From positions 2,102,342-2,110,576 of the forward strand of contig CP070840.1 of assembly GCA_020342025.1 (NCBI GenBank): a DNA stretch of 8,235 bases, read 5' to 3'. The notes below the pieces were generated by a model. It saw only the letters and a list, made by a program, of their open reading frames with translations, ran no database searches and had not been told where the DNA came from. The stretch is from Deltaproteobacteria bacterium. Lineage in GTDB: Bacteria; Desulfobacterota; DSM-4660; Desulfatiglandales; HGW-15. Positions 1-6,394 of the stretch are shown one piece after another (positions within the stretch are counted from its first letter, which is position 1; every line of letters starts with the position of its first letter). A program made the position numbers and the translations under genes.

Positions 1-1565
1 ACCCATAACCCCCCGATGGCGAAGGCCTTCTTCAGGGCAGCGTCCAGGGCAGAGGGAGAATCCACCTTTGTCCCTTCTGCTCCATATGCGCGCGCTAGTG
101 CCACAAAATCGGGGTTGGTCAAATCCGATTCATACACCGCTCGATATGCACCCCGTTGCAGGTATCCGATGACGCCGTAGGCATTGTCATTCACGACGAT
201 GACAGGAAACCCAATCTTATGCCTCATGCAGGTGGCCAATTCCTGGGCCCCATAGAGAAATCCTCCATCCCCAATCAATGCCAGGACAGGTCTTTCTGGA
301 CATGCGGTCTTGACGCCAATGGTTGCGGCAAAGGCAAACCCTATGGTTGCAGAGCCCCTCCCTGCAACCAGACCGCCTTGGGAATAGGAGGGATAAAAAT
401 ACTCAGCCCAGTACCCGAGCTGGGTGTTGTCAATAACCAGGGTACTCTCACGAGGCAATGACCCACGAATAACCTCCAAATATTGCATCTCCACATGGGC
501 TTCACGGATCTTGTTCAGTTCCGCTTCCAGTCTATTACGCATCGCCTTTATCCATGTCAGCCGCTGGTCTAAAAGGGTTGATGGCTCAAGCTCGTGGAGC
601 ATAGCCTCAAGAATGCTTGGGATGTCCCCAATTAACGCCACCTCGGCTGGAAAATTCTTGTCTATCCATTGGGCATCCCAATCCACATGGATGAGATGAG
701 GGAACTCTATACCACGGCGCTTAGCATCCACCTCCCGGAGTCTGGAACCGATGACCAGTGCCACATCACAGGACCCAATGATTTCTCTAATAACGCCTTT
801 TCTCGTCATATTGCCGAAAGCTAGGGAATGATCCTCGGCCATGACCCCCCTGCTACTGAGCGTTGTGAGCACTGGTGCGGCCAATGTCTCCGCGAGGGTG
901 TTGATATGTGCGACCACCTCTGAACTCCTCGCCCCGGATCCTGCAACCAGCAGCGGCTGTTTTGCGCGGGAAATGAGGGTAACAGCCTCTTCTAGCCCTG
1001 ACAACCCTTCCCCTCCATGCTCCTTTCCAGAATCCTCTTTCACTCCAGCGGAGACGGACCTGTCAAGCAGATCTGTAGAAAACTCCAGATAGACAGGTCC
1101 AGGTCTTCCAGAAAGTGCTGTATGGATAGCCTCCCGTGTGAAAGTCTGAGCCTCATCTTCTGATCGGACGGTCATGGTAGCCTTGGTGATATGGCGAAAT
1201 AGTTTATCTTGATCTTGCAATTCGTGTAGAGCGCCAAATCCCCGGCCAATTTTTGCCGCCTTGATATTTGTGGTCATCATGAGTACAGGCGAACAACTGC
1301 CCCATGCCTCCTGTATGGCAGGAACCATGTAACCTGTACCGGGACCTGTTGAGGAGATCACCACACCCAACCTGCCTCCTGCACGCGCATACCCATCAGC
1401 CATGTGGGCCGCCATGGTCTCCTGGCGACAGAGTATGTGCCGGATGGAGGCATCTTTTCGCAACGCTTCGTACAGACGCATATTGTGGATACTGGGAATA
1501 CCAAAGACCACATCCACACCAGCCTCTTTCAGTATGCCCACAACCTCATCCGCTGAACTCTTCAT
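1..1565 (-). CDS. Acetolactate-synthase-like thiamine-diphosphate enzyme, partial (C-terminus beyond left edge)
   Basis: A ThDP-dependent 2-oxo-acid decarboxylase/ligase of the IlvB superfamily, probably cytoplasmic. I translated 521 codons from ATG 1563-1565; the frame stays open to base 1, so only a short C-terminal piece of a usual 540-570 aa protein is missing. The N-terminal PYR domain has FGIPS (residues 21-25), the activating glutamate Glu49 in RQETMAAHMADGYAR, and STGPGTG near 72-78. A central domain follows. The C-terminal PP domain has the cofactor motif GDGGF ... VVNDNAYG (GDG-x(n)-NDN) that binds Mg-ThDP. The segment GALHELQDQ resembles AruI-type (5-guanidino-2-oxopentanoate decarboxylase) and other IlvB-like proteins more than true acetolactate synthase, so the substrate is open. 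It lies 18 nt behind the acyl-CoA synthetase subunit and is probably cotranscribed. Family confidence is high; specificity is unknown. Confidence 0.9.
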   Translation of the reverse strand, partial: MKSSADEVVGILKEAGVDVVFGIPSIHNMRLYEALRKDASIRHILCRQETMAAHMADGYARAGGRLGVVISSTGPGTGYMVPAIQEAWGSCSPVLMMTTNIKAAKIGRGFGALHELQDQDKLFRHITKATMTVRSEDEAQTFTREAIHTALSGRPGPVYLEFSTDLLDRSVSAGVKEDSGKEHGGEGLSGLEEAVTLISRAKQPLLVAGSGARSSEVVAHINTLAETLAAPVLTTLSSRGVMAEDHSLAFGNMTRKGVIREIIGSCDVALVIGSRLREVDAKRRGIEFPHLIHVDWDAQWIDKNFPAEVALIGDIPSILEAMLHELEPSTLLDQRLTWIKAMRNRLEAELNKIREAHVEMQYLEVIRGSLPRESTLVIDNTQLGYWAEYFYPSYSQGGLVAGRGSATIGFAFAATIGVKTACPERPVLALIGDGGFLYGAQELATCMRHKIGFPVIVVNDNAYGVIGYLQRGAYRAVYESDLTNPDFVALARAYGAEGTKVDSPSALDAALKKAFAIGGLW

Positions 1566-1575
1566 TTTAAGTCTT

Positions 1576-1583
1576 CTCCTCCT
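1576..1583 (-). promoter_or_regulatory. Strong Shine-Dalgarno for the ThDP enzyme gene
   Basis: On the minus strand this reads AGGAGGAG, 10 nt before ATG 1563-1565 and directly abutting the TAG stop (1584-1586) of the preceding gene. It fixes the ThDP enzyme start and supports translation from a shared transcript. Confidence 0.75.
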
Positions 1584-2987
1584 CTATGAAGGCCTTTTGC
1601 CACGTGCTTCTTTCAAGATCCGGGCATATCGCCACATGTGGGCAAAGACGCGAACAGCCATCTCCGGGAAATTATAAAATGGAATCCCATTCTGTTCCAT
1701 GAATTCTCTGCAGGCTGCCACCTTCTCCTTATCCCCGAGCAAAGCGAAATAGATGGGCTTTGTCAGCCGATTCCTTATCACCTCAACGAGGGGGCGATAG
1801 GGATCGGGTCCATAGATGGCAAAGGAAATAAATATGATGCCATCCACCCCATCGTCCTCCAACAGGGCATGAAGAATCTCTTTGGCGGTCTTCTCAAAAC
1901 CGTGGGCCATCATATCTGGGAACACATCCACCGGATTTTGGGCCTTGTTAGGCATGGTAATGACACGAGCAATTCTTTGTTGGGCCTCTTTTGAAAATCG
2001 GGCCACCTGGAGCCCTTCATCTGCGGCCGCATCCATGCTCATAATGGCCTGGGCGCCGCTAAAAGTCACAAAGCCGAGACGTTCCCCTTTTGGCAGGGGC
2101 ATACATTGGAATCCCATGATCGTGTTCACCAGTTCCTCCATGTCTGCCATGCGCAAGACACCTGCCTGGCGTAAAGCGCCATTGAGCACCGCGTCATCCA
2201 CGGCCAGGCTGGCCGTATGCGATACGCTGGCACGACGCCCTGCGGGAGTCCTTCCCCCTTTTAACAGGAGGATCGGCTTTTGCAGGACACCCTTGCGGGC
2301 CACCTCCAGGAATCGTCGTCCGTCGCGGATGTCTTCCAAATACATCCCCACGATGCGGGTCTGCTCATCTTCTATCAGATAACCGAGGGCATCGGATTCG
2401 TCCACGTCCACCTTGTTGCCCAGGCCCAACACCTTTGAGATTCGAAACGGTTCAAATGAAGTGAGATACCGCATGAGTGCCCCGAGGAAGATTCCGGATT
2501 GACTAACAAAACCGATGGACCCGGGTCGGAGCATGTGCTTATTACCGAAATAACCGGTGGTCAAACCTGTGGCCGTATTTACAATTCCCATGGTATTGGG
2601 GCCGAAGCCTCGCATTCCCGTGGATCGAAGGATGGTGCGGACCTGCTCCTGGTAACGACTTCCTTCCTCCCCTGTCTCGGCAAACCCTTCCGAGGAGATG
2701 ACAACCCCCTTTACGCCCTTAATGGCGCATTCCTTCAGAGACGGTGGCACGGCCTTTGGGGGGATAATCAAAACGGCAAGGTCCACGGAAAAGGGGATCT
2801 CATCAAGGCTGGGGTAAAGGGGGGTCCCATGGACCTCTCCTCCTCTGGGATTCACCCCTGCCACCTGCCCTTTGAATCCCGTATCCCTTAAGACCTTAAG
2901 GAGCAAGGCTCCTGGCTTCTCTGGATCCTGGGAGGCCCCTATCACAGCCACATTTCTGGACTCCATCACCTCTCTAACTGTAATCAT
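1584..2987 (-). CDS. NDP-forming acyl-CoA synthetase, alpha subunit (CoA-binding / succinyl-CoA-ligase-like)
   Basis: Probably the alpha subunit of an acyl-CoA synthetase (ADP-forming), which interconverts acyl-CoA + ADP + Pi with acid + CoA + ATP. The 467 aa match the usual length of separately encoded alpha subunits. Residues 1-130 form a CoA-binding Rossmann domain (VAVIGASQDPEKPG at 13-26; GPNTMGIVN at 129-137). Residues 155-290 are ligase-like, with SQSG (162-165), GNKVDVDESD (190-199), Glu218 in YLEDI and the phospho-histidine His257 in SHTASLA. Residues 300-455 are the third domain (NPVDV at 351-355). His257 and Glu218 match the catalytic positions I recall for Pyrococcus ACD alpha. 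No ATP-grasp beta domain is fused or encoded upstream, so the partner must lie elsewhere. ATG 2985-2987 has GAGGTG only 2 nt upstream. Met8 (2964-2966), preceded by AGAGAGG, is an alternative start. Confidence 0.88.
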   Translation of the reverse strand: MITVREVMESRNVAVIGASQDPEKPGALLLKVLRDTGFKGQVAGVNPRGGEVHGTPLYPSLDEIPFSVDLAVLIIPPKAVPPSLKECAIKGVKGVVISSEGFAETGEEGSRYQEQVRTILRSTGMRGFGPNTMGIVNTATGLTTGYFGNKHMLRPGSIGFVSQSGIFLGALMRYLTSFEPFRISKVLGLGNKVDVDESDALGYLIEDEQTRIVGMYLEDIRDGRRFLEVARKGVLQKPILLLKGGRTPAGRRASVSHTASLAVDDAVLNGALRQAGVLRMADMEELVNTIMGFQCMPLPKGERLGFVTFSGAQAIMSMDAAADEGLQVARFSKEAQQRIARVITMPNKAQNPVDVFPDMMAHGFEKTAKEILHALLEDDGVDGIIFISFAIYGPDPYRPLVEVIRNRLTKPIYFALLGDKEKVAACREFMEQNGIPFYNFPEMAVRVFAHMWRYARILKEARGKRPS

Positions 2988-3074
2988 CCCACCTCAACAA
3001 TGAAACCATATTGCAACGTTCTAAAAAATCTTTACCCACAGAACCCGGTTTTGTCTGAGCCCCATAGATGCAAT

Positions 3075-3275
3075 TAGGCTGAGGCTACCCCCCTTTTCGT
3101 GAGGCCGTATCTTAAAAAAAATTCCACCGGACTTGGCCGTGATCCAATATTTAGAGGTTTGCGCCTCTGAGCCCCTGGGAGTCTCCCTTCGCTTTGTTAA
3201 ACCTCAAAATATTGGGTCACCGCCCCCTTTGCACAGTAGATACGGCCTTGAGAAAAGGGGCGGAGCCTCAGCTTA
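3075..3275. repeat. 200-bp imperfect palindrome (possible MITE or long-hairpin RNA)
   Basis: Two nested pairs of inverted arms are visible. The outer arms 3078-3112 and 3238-3272 match at 30 of 35 positions as reverse complements. The inner arms 3135-3160 and 3199-3224 match at 23 of 26. They are separated by an asymmetric internal loop (3113-3134, with an eight-A run, against 3225-3237) and capped by a 38-nt loop (3161-3198) containing the small hairpin GGGAGTCTCCC (3177-3187). Three of the eight mismatches (3100/3250, 3101/3249, 3143/3216) become G-U wobbles if the plus strand is transcribed. The trinucleotide TTA occurs at both ends (3074-3076, 3273-3275), a possible but weak target duplication. 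No transposase or convincing ORF lies inside. It may be a miniature transposable element, a fold-back regulatory RNA, or two old inverted repeat copies. Confidence 0.85.
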
Positions 3276-3276
3276 C

Positions 3277-3291
3277 AGGAACACCGTTCCT
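3277..3291. repeat. Small perfect hairpin next to the palindrome
   Basis: AGGAAC and GTTCCT form a perfect 6-bp stem around a 3-nt loop (ACC), beginning two bases after the large palindrome. It could be an operator half-site pair or part of the same element. No poly-T tract follows, so it is not a standard terminator. The rest of 3292-3423 shows nothing I can name. Confidence 0.4.
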
Positions 3292-3423
3292 TTACTACAG
3301 GGCACATTAAATATCATTTCACGAGGGAGCCATAACGACACCGTGCCGCGTAGTCCGAGACCTTTTTGAATTACTAATATGATGAAACCCTTTGAGAAGT
3401 CAACACCATACCGAGGCAGTGAC

Positions 3424-3451
3424 TTGACGAACATGTGGCGAATTCTATATC
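3424..3451 (+). promoter_or_regulatory. Putative sigma-70-type promoter of the SDR gene
   Basis: A -35 box TTGACG (5 of 6 to consensus) at 3424-3429 is followed after 16 nt by TATATC (4 of 6) at 3446-3451. This would start transcription about 27 nt upstream of ATG 3485, leaving room for the AAAGGAAA ribosome site at 3473-3480. It places the large palindrome upstream of the promoter rather than in the SDR leader. Confidence 0.45.
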
Positions 3452-3484
3452 TATGAGTAATTCATCAAGCCGAAAGGAAATGCT

Positions 3485-4291
3485 ATGAGCGATAGTTCTG
3501 TGGTCATTGTGACGGGGGCATCCCGAGGGGTCGGGGCCTTCATCGCCCGTTGGCTGGGAAAGGTGGGGGCTTGTGTAACCCTTATTGCCCGATCGGCTGA
3601 GCCCCTCAAGCGTGTTGCCCAAGATGTGGACCGGCTGGGCGGTGTGGCACTAACAATCCATGGCGATGTGGCCGATGAGGACGCCTGCCGCCGCACTGTG
3701 GAAAAAACCATAGATCGATTTGGACAGCTGGATGCACTCGTGAACAATGCGGGCATTTTCCAGCCCATAGCTTCTATCGCTTCGGGCGATGCAGAGGCGT
3801 GGCGCTACACCATTGGAGTCAATCTGTTTGGTCCCTTCCACATGGCAAAAGCGGCCATCCCGCACTTGCTGAAGCAAAAGGGACGTATTATAAATGTGAG
3901 CAGCGGCGCTGCGAACATCCCCGTCCCGGCAGGGAGTGCCTACTGTGCTTCAAAGGCTGCATTGGTCCAATTCACGCGGGTTCTGGCCGCAGAAGAACCA
4001 TCACTCACAGTGGTGGCGGTTCGTCCTGGGGTCGTGGATACAGAGATGCAGGCTTTAATCCGGCGGGAGGGCGCCAAGGCCATGTCACCAGAGCAGATGG
4101 CTTTCTACCAGAGCCTCAAGACCGAAGGAGAGCTTGAGCCCCCTTCTGTTCCTGCACGCTCCCTTGCCTGGCTTTCTTTACATGCGCCTCGCGATTGGAG
4201 CGGCCAACTTCTCAATTATGACGATCCGAAAATAATGGGGCCTTCGATAGCCTTATTGGGTAAGCACCTGGAAGCCCCTTCGCAACCCTAA
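3485..4291 (+). CDS. Short-chain dehydrogenase/reductase (classical SDR)
   Basis: An NAD(P)(H)-dependent oxidoreductase acting on a carbonyl/hydroxyl pair; cytoplasmic. The 268 aa are typical for classical SDRs. Visible motifs: TGASRGVG cofactor loop (10-17), Arg36 after the second strand (favours NADP(H), inferred), GDV (60-62), NNAG (87-90), structural Asn113, and the catalytic residues Ser140, Tyr153 and Lys157 (YCASK), followed by RPG and a variable substrate loop. The C-terminal segment WSGQLLNYDDPKI recalls benzil reductase/sepiapterin-reductase-like SDRs, but the substrate cannot be set from sequence. ATG 3485 has AAAGGAAA just upstream. It is divergent from the acyl-CoA synthetase gene across the 497-bp region. 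It stands 156 bp before the radical SAM gene, which has its own possible promoter, so it may be a single-gene unit. Confidence 0.92.
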   Translation: MSDSSVVIVTGASRGVGAFIARWLGKVGACVTLIARSAEPLKRVAQDVDRLGGVALTIHGDVADEDACRRTVEKTIDRFGQLDALVNNAGIFQPIASIASGDAEAWRYTIGVNLFGPFHMAKAAIPHLLKQKGRIINVSSGAANIPVPAGSAYCASKAALVQFTRVLAAEEPSLTVVAVRPGVVDTEMQALIRREGAKAMSPEQMAFYQSLKTEGELEPPSVPARSLAWLSLHAPRDWSGQLLNYDDPKIMGPSIALLGKHLEAPSQP

Positions 4292-4340
4292 GCCCCTCCT
4301 TGACTTCCCCTCCTGCCCTCTTTTCCCCAAATCTTATGGA

Positions 4341-4370
4341 TTGCCCGTGATGATGATCAGGAATTATGAT
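4341..4370 (+). promoter_or_regulatory. Putative promoter of the radical SAM gene
   Basis: TTGCCC (4 of 6) at 4341-4346 and TATGAT (5 of 6) at 4365-4370 are separated by 18 nt. This would give a leader of about 70 nt before ATG 4448. It is a visual match only, in the otherwise featureless 4292-4447 gap. No good terminator follows the SDR stop. Confidence 0.35.
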
Positions 4371-4402
4371 AAGCTAAACAGGAAACCCACGCCAAAGATA
4401 AT

Positions 4403-4429
4403 GGTTCCACTCTCTTTTTCTGAGGGACC
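4403..4429 (+). promoter_or_regulatory. Bulged leader hairpin before the radical SAM gene
   Basis: GGT-CC-CTC (4403-4412, with single bulged bases T4406 and A4409) can pair with GAGGGACC (4422-4429) across a U-rich loop, giving 8 base pairs. The 3' arm contains GAGGG, the only purine-rich SD-like string upstream of ATG 4448, although it is about 21 nt away. It might influence translation. Stability has not been calculated. Confidence 0.25.
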
Positions 4430-4447
4430 TCGTACCGGTTAAGACAT

Positions 4448-5473
4448 ATGAGAGACCTGAAGGAAACGGATTATCTGACAGATTTAAAGGCATGTGAACT
4501 CTGCGAGCATCGATGCAGGGTCAACAGATTGGATGGAGAAACAGGGGTCTGCAGGGTCTCCACGCCCACTGTGGCCTCGGCCACCCTCCATCCAGCACCC
4601 CCGGAAAGCTACACCGTGTTCATGGCAGGCTGCAATTATAAGTGCTTGAATTGCCAGAACTGGACCATCTCGCAATATCCGGACAACGGATTCAGGCAGA
4701 GGGGATATGAAGATCCAGCGGAACTGGCCCTGGAGTGCGTAAACAGGCTGAACTCCGCTTCAGGTAAAATGATGGGAGCAGACAGAATATTCTTTTCAGG
4801 CGGTGAGCCAACGGTTCACCTGCCCTATATAGAAAAGATTGTTCAAGAAGCAAGGAGGATCCGTCCGGAGACAAAGGTAAATTTTGACACCAATGGCTAT
4901 ATGACAGAAGAAAGTCTGAGGCGGATTTTGGATTTTACCACCTCCATCACCTATGACCAGAAGGCCTATCACGATGAACTGCACCTGGCCTTGACAGGGG
5001 CCTCTTCCGGACCTGTTCTAAGGAATGCGAAATTTATCGGAAGGGAGGCAAGGGATAAGCTCTGGGAATTCAGAATTCTCGTCATCCCTGAGATAAATGA
5101 GGAGGAAGTAAAACCATTAGCGGAATTTATCGCTGAGATTGATCCCTCTCTGCCCGCATGCTTTTTGGCCTTCAGGCCCAATTATGCCTTGGAAAACCAT
5201 CCTGGCGCGGGCAGACGCCTTATGGAGAGGTGTGTGGGAATCGCAAAGGATTCCGGCCTGGAAAATGCCTACTGGTCAGGTCATTCAGACATACCAGGAA
5301 CAGAGATTCCTGTGGAACCTGGGATGGGAAAAATATATGTGTCAGAAGGGGCCAGGATCGCTGGTTCCTATGCCCTCCATGCAGGTTGTACCACGCACCC
5401 CAGAGGCTGTGCCACCTGTGTCTCTAACCAGGCATGCGAGGTGAAAAAGCATATACCCGAGAGAGCCACGTGA
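4448..5473 (+). CDS. PflX-like radical SAM protein with extra C-terminal cysteine cluster
   Basis: A radical S-adenosylmethionine enzyme of the pyruvate-formate-lyase-activase-related group (PflX/COG1313-like); substrate unknown, cytoplasmic. The 341 aa begin with a cysteine motif, C16-x2-C19-x3-C23 ... C35, in the characteristic context CELCEHRCRVNRLDGETGVC. The radical SAM cluster is C62-x3-C66-x2-C69 (CNYKCLNCQNW), and the SAM-binding GGE motif lies in SGGEPT (117-122). The C-terminus carries C314-x6-C321-x2-C324-x5-C330, able to bind another Fe-S cluster or a metal. ATG 4448 is the only start: the in-frame stop TGA at 4421-4423 is followed by no other start codon, and the next Met is residue 59. 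The Shine-Dalgarno is poor. The gene is convergent with the HD hydrolase, 94 bp away, with no clear terminator between them. No glycyl-radical enzyme is nearby to suggest a partner. Confidence 0.88.
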   Translation: MRDLKETDYLTDLKACELCEHRCRVNRLDGETGVCRVSTPTVASATLHPAPPESYTVFMAGCNYKCLNCQNWTISQYPDNGFRQRGYEDPAELALECVNRLNSASGKMMGADRIFFSGGEPTVHLPYIEKIVQEARRIRPETKVNFDTNGYMTEESLRRILDFTTSITYDQKAYHDELHLALTGASSGPVLRNAKFIGREARDKLWEFRILVIPEINEEEVKPLAEFIAEIDPSLPACFLAFRPNYALENHPGAGRRLMERCVGIAKDSGLENAYWSGHSDIPGTEIPVEPGMGKIYVSEGARIAGSYALHAGCTTHPRGCATCVSNQACEVKKHIPERAT

Positions 5474-5567
5474 AGGGTGGCTATTCCCCCTTTCCCTTAA
5501 CCACGGCAAAGGCTTCTCCCCAGGTCTCTGTCAGCGTGTCGGTCTCCCTATGCGGATGTTCTCCCCT

Positions 5568-6143
5568 CTACCGTCCCCCCAGACCGATCTCATCAGCCAC
5601 ATCTCGCATGCCCATGATCGTATCGGTGATGAGTTCTGTGAGGTCCACGCCCAGCATCTCTGCTCCCTTTTCTATAATGGATCTGTCCACCCCGGCTGCG
5701 AACCGCTTGTCCTTCCATTTCTTTTTCACCGATTTTGCCTTCAGGTCTATTACGCTTTTGGAGGGACGAACCAAGGCTGTGGTCACCACCAGTCCTGTGA
5801 GTTCGTCTATGGCGTAGAGGACTTTTTCCATCTCTGTTTTGGGCTCCACATCTGAACAGATTCCCCAGCCGTGGCTAACTACGGCGTGAATGTAATCCTC
5901 GGGCCAGTCATGTGCCCTGAGGATCTCATCGCTCTTTCGGCAGTGCTCCTCAGGGAACTGCTCATAATCGAGATCATGGACCAGGCCGATGATCCCCCAT
6001 TTTTCCTCGTCCTCTCCCCGCTTTCGGGCAACGTAACGCATGACCCCCTCCACGGCGAGGGCATGTTTAATGAGGCTCTCATTTTTGTTGTATTCCGTAA
6101 GGAGCTTTAAGGCATCTTCTCGGGTCGGAACTTTTGTACTCAT
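5568..6143 (-). CDS. HD-superfamily predicted hydrolase
   Basis: A small metal-dependent phosphohydrolase-type protein (191 aa) resembling the COG2316 'predicted hydrolase, HD superfamily' group; substrate unknown, possibly a nucleotide. Candidate metal ligands in order are His27 (IKHALAVE), the His56-Asp57 doublet (GLVHDLDYEQFPEEH, with His67), His86 and His91 (IHAVVSHGW), and Asp113 (AIDELTG). No signal peptide or membrane segment is visible and the protein is soluble and charged. The start ATG 6141-6143 is fixed by GGAGG at 6151-6155 with 7-nt spacing. The gene is divergent from the acyl-CoA dehydrogenase across 251 bp and convergent with the radical SAM gene, so it is probably monocistronic. 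All HD residues are present, so it is likely active. Confidence 0.88.
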   Translation of the reverse strand: MSTKVPTREDALKLLTEYNKNESLIKHALAVEGVMRYVARKRGEDEEKWGIIGLVHDLDYEQFPEEHCRKSDEILRAHDWPEDYIHAVVSHGWGICSDVEPKTEMEKVLYAIDELTGLVVTTALVRPSKSVIDLKAKSVKKKWKDKRFAAGVDRSIIEKGAEMLGVDLTELITDTIMGMRDVADEIGLGGR

Positions 6144-6159
6144 TTCAAGACCTCCAAAA

Positions 6160-6178
6160 TTGTCAACCTGTTGTTAAC
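6160..6178. promoter_or_regulatory. Tandem TTGTYAAC repeats upstream of the HD gene
   Basis: TTGTCAAC (6160-6167) and TTGTTAAC (6171-6178) are direct repeats with an 11-bp period, about one helical turn. The second overlaps the 8-bp palindrome TGTTAACA (6172-6179). They lie just upstream of the HD gene's ribosome site and could be an operator. The evidence is pattern only, and no clear promoter boxes are seen beside them. Confidence 0.25.
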
Positions 6179-6314
6179 ATTATTAAAAATTGCTGTGCCT
6201 GGGCTGGGGTTGAGTTGAAAAACCTCGGGACCAGTGGGGGATTCTGTAATGGTGGCCCATTCTATGGGAGAACAGACCTTAAAGCAATTTCTGAATCACC
6301 CTCTTATCTAATAT

Positions 6315-6343
6315 TTGCATTTTTCCCCTGACCTCTGTAAAAA
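6315..6343 (+). promoter_or_regulatory. Possible promoter of the acyl-CoA dehydrogenase gene
   Basis: TTGCAT (6315-6320) and TAAAAA (6338-6343) are 17 nt apart, each 4 of 6 to consensus. Transcription would start near 6350, about 45 nt before ATG 6395. A hairpin, CCTCTGT/ATAGAGG (6332-6338 with 6345-6351, including one G-U pair), overlaps the -10 region. It could be an operator or coincidence. Confidence 0.3.
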
Positions 6344-6394
6344 AATAGAGGCTCGCCAACACGCGGTTTCAATAAACTCTGGAGGGAAACGGGA

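Noticed and set aside
1882..2382. 166-aa plus-strand open frame opposite the acyl-CoA synthetase gene
   Set aside because: Its composition is low in acidic residues and rich in Ser/Arg, as expected for an antisense shadow. The minus-strand protein has clear family motifs.
2988..3075. Sigma-70 or sigma-54 promoter for the minus-strand operon
   Set aside because: TTGCA and TTGCAT strings occur, but no matching second box at proper spacing could be found, so no promoter is called.
3113..3122. Run of A's inside the palindrome as a minus-strand rho-independent terminator
   Set aside because: No stable GC stem immediately precedes the T-run on the minus strand, and its position does not follow any minus-strand gene.
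3133..3369. 78-aa plus-strand open frame across the palindrome
   Set aside because: It starts at TTG without a ribosome site, has no recognisable protein character, and overlaps the inverted-repeat arms that explain the sequence better.
5474..5567. Bidirectional terminator between convergent radical SAM and HD genes
   Set aside because: Only weak, interrupted pairing (AAGGG with CCCTT) is visible, with no GC-rich stem followed by a T-run on either strand.
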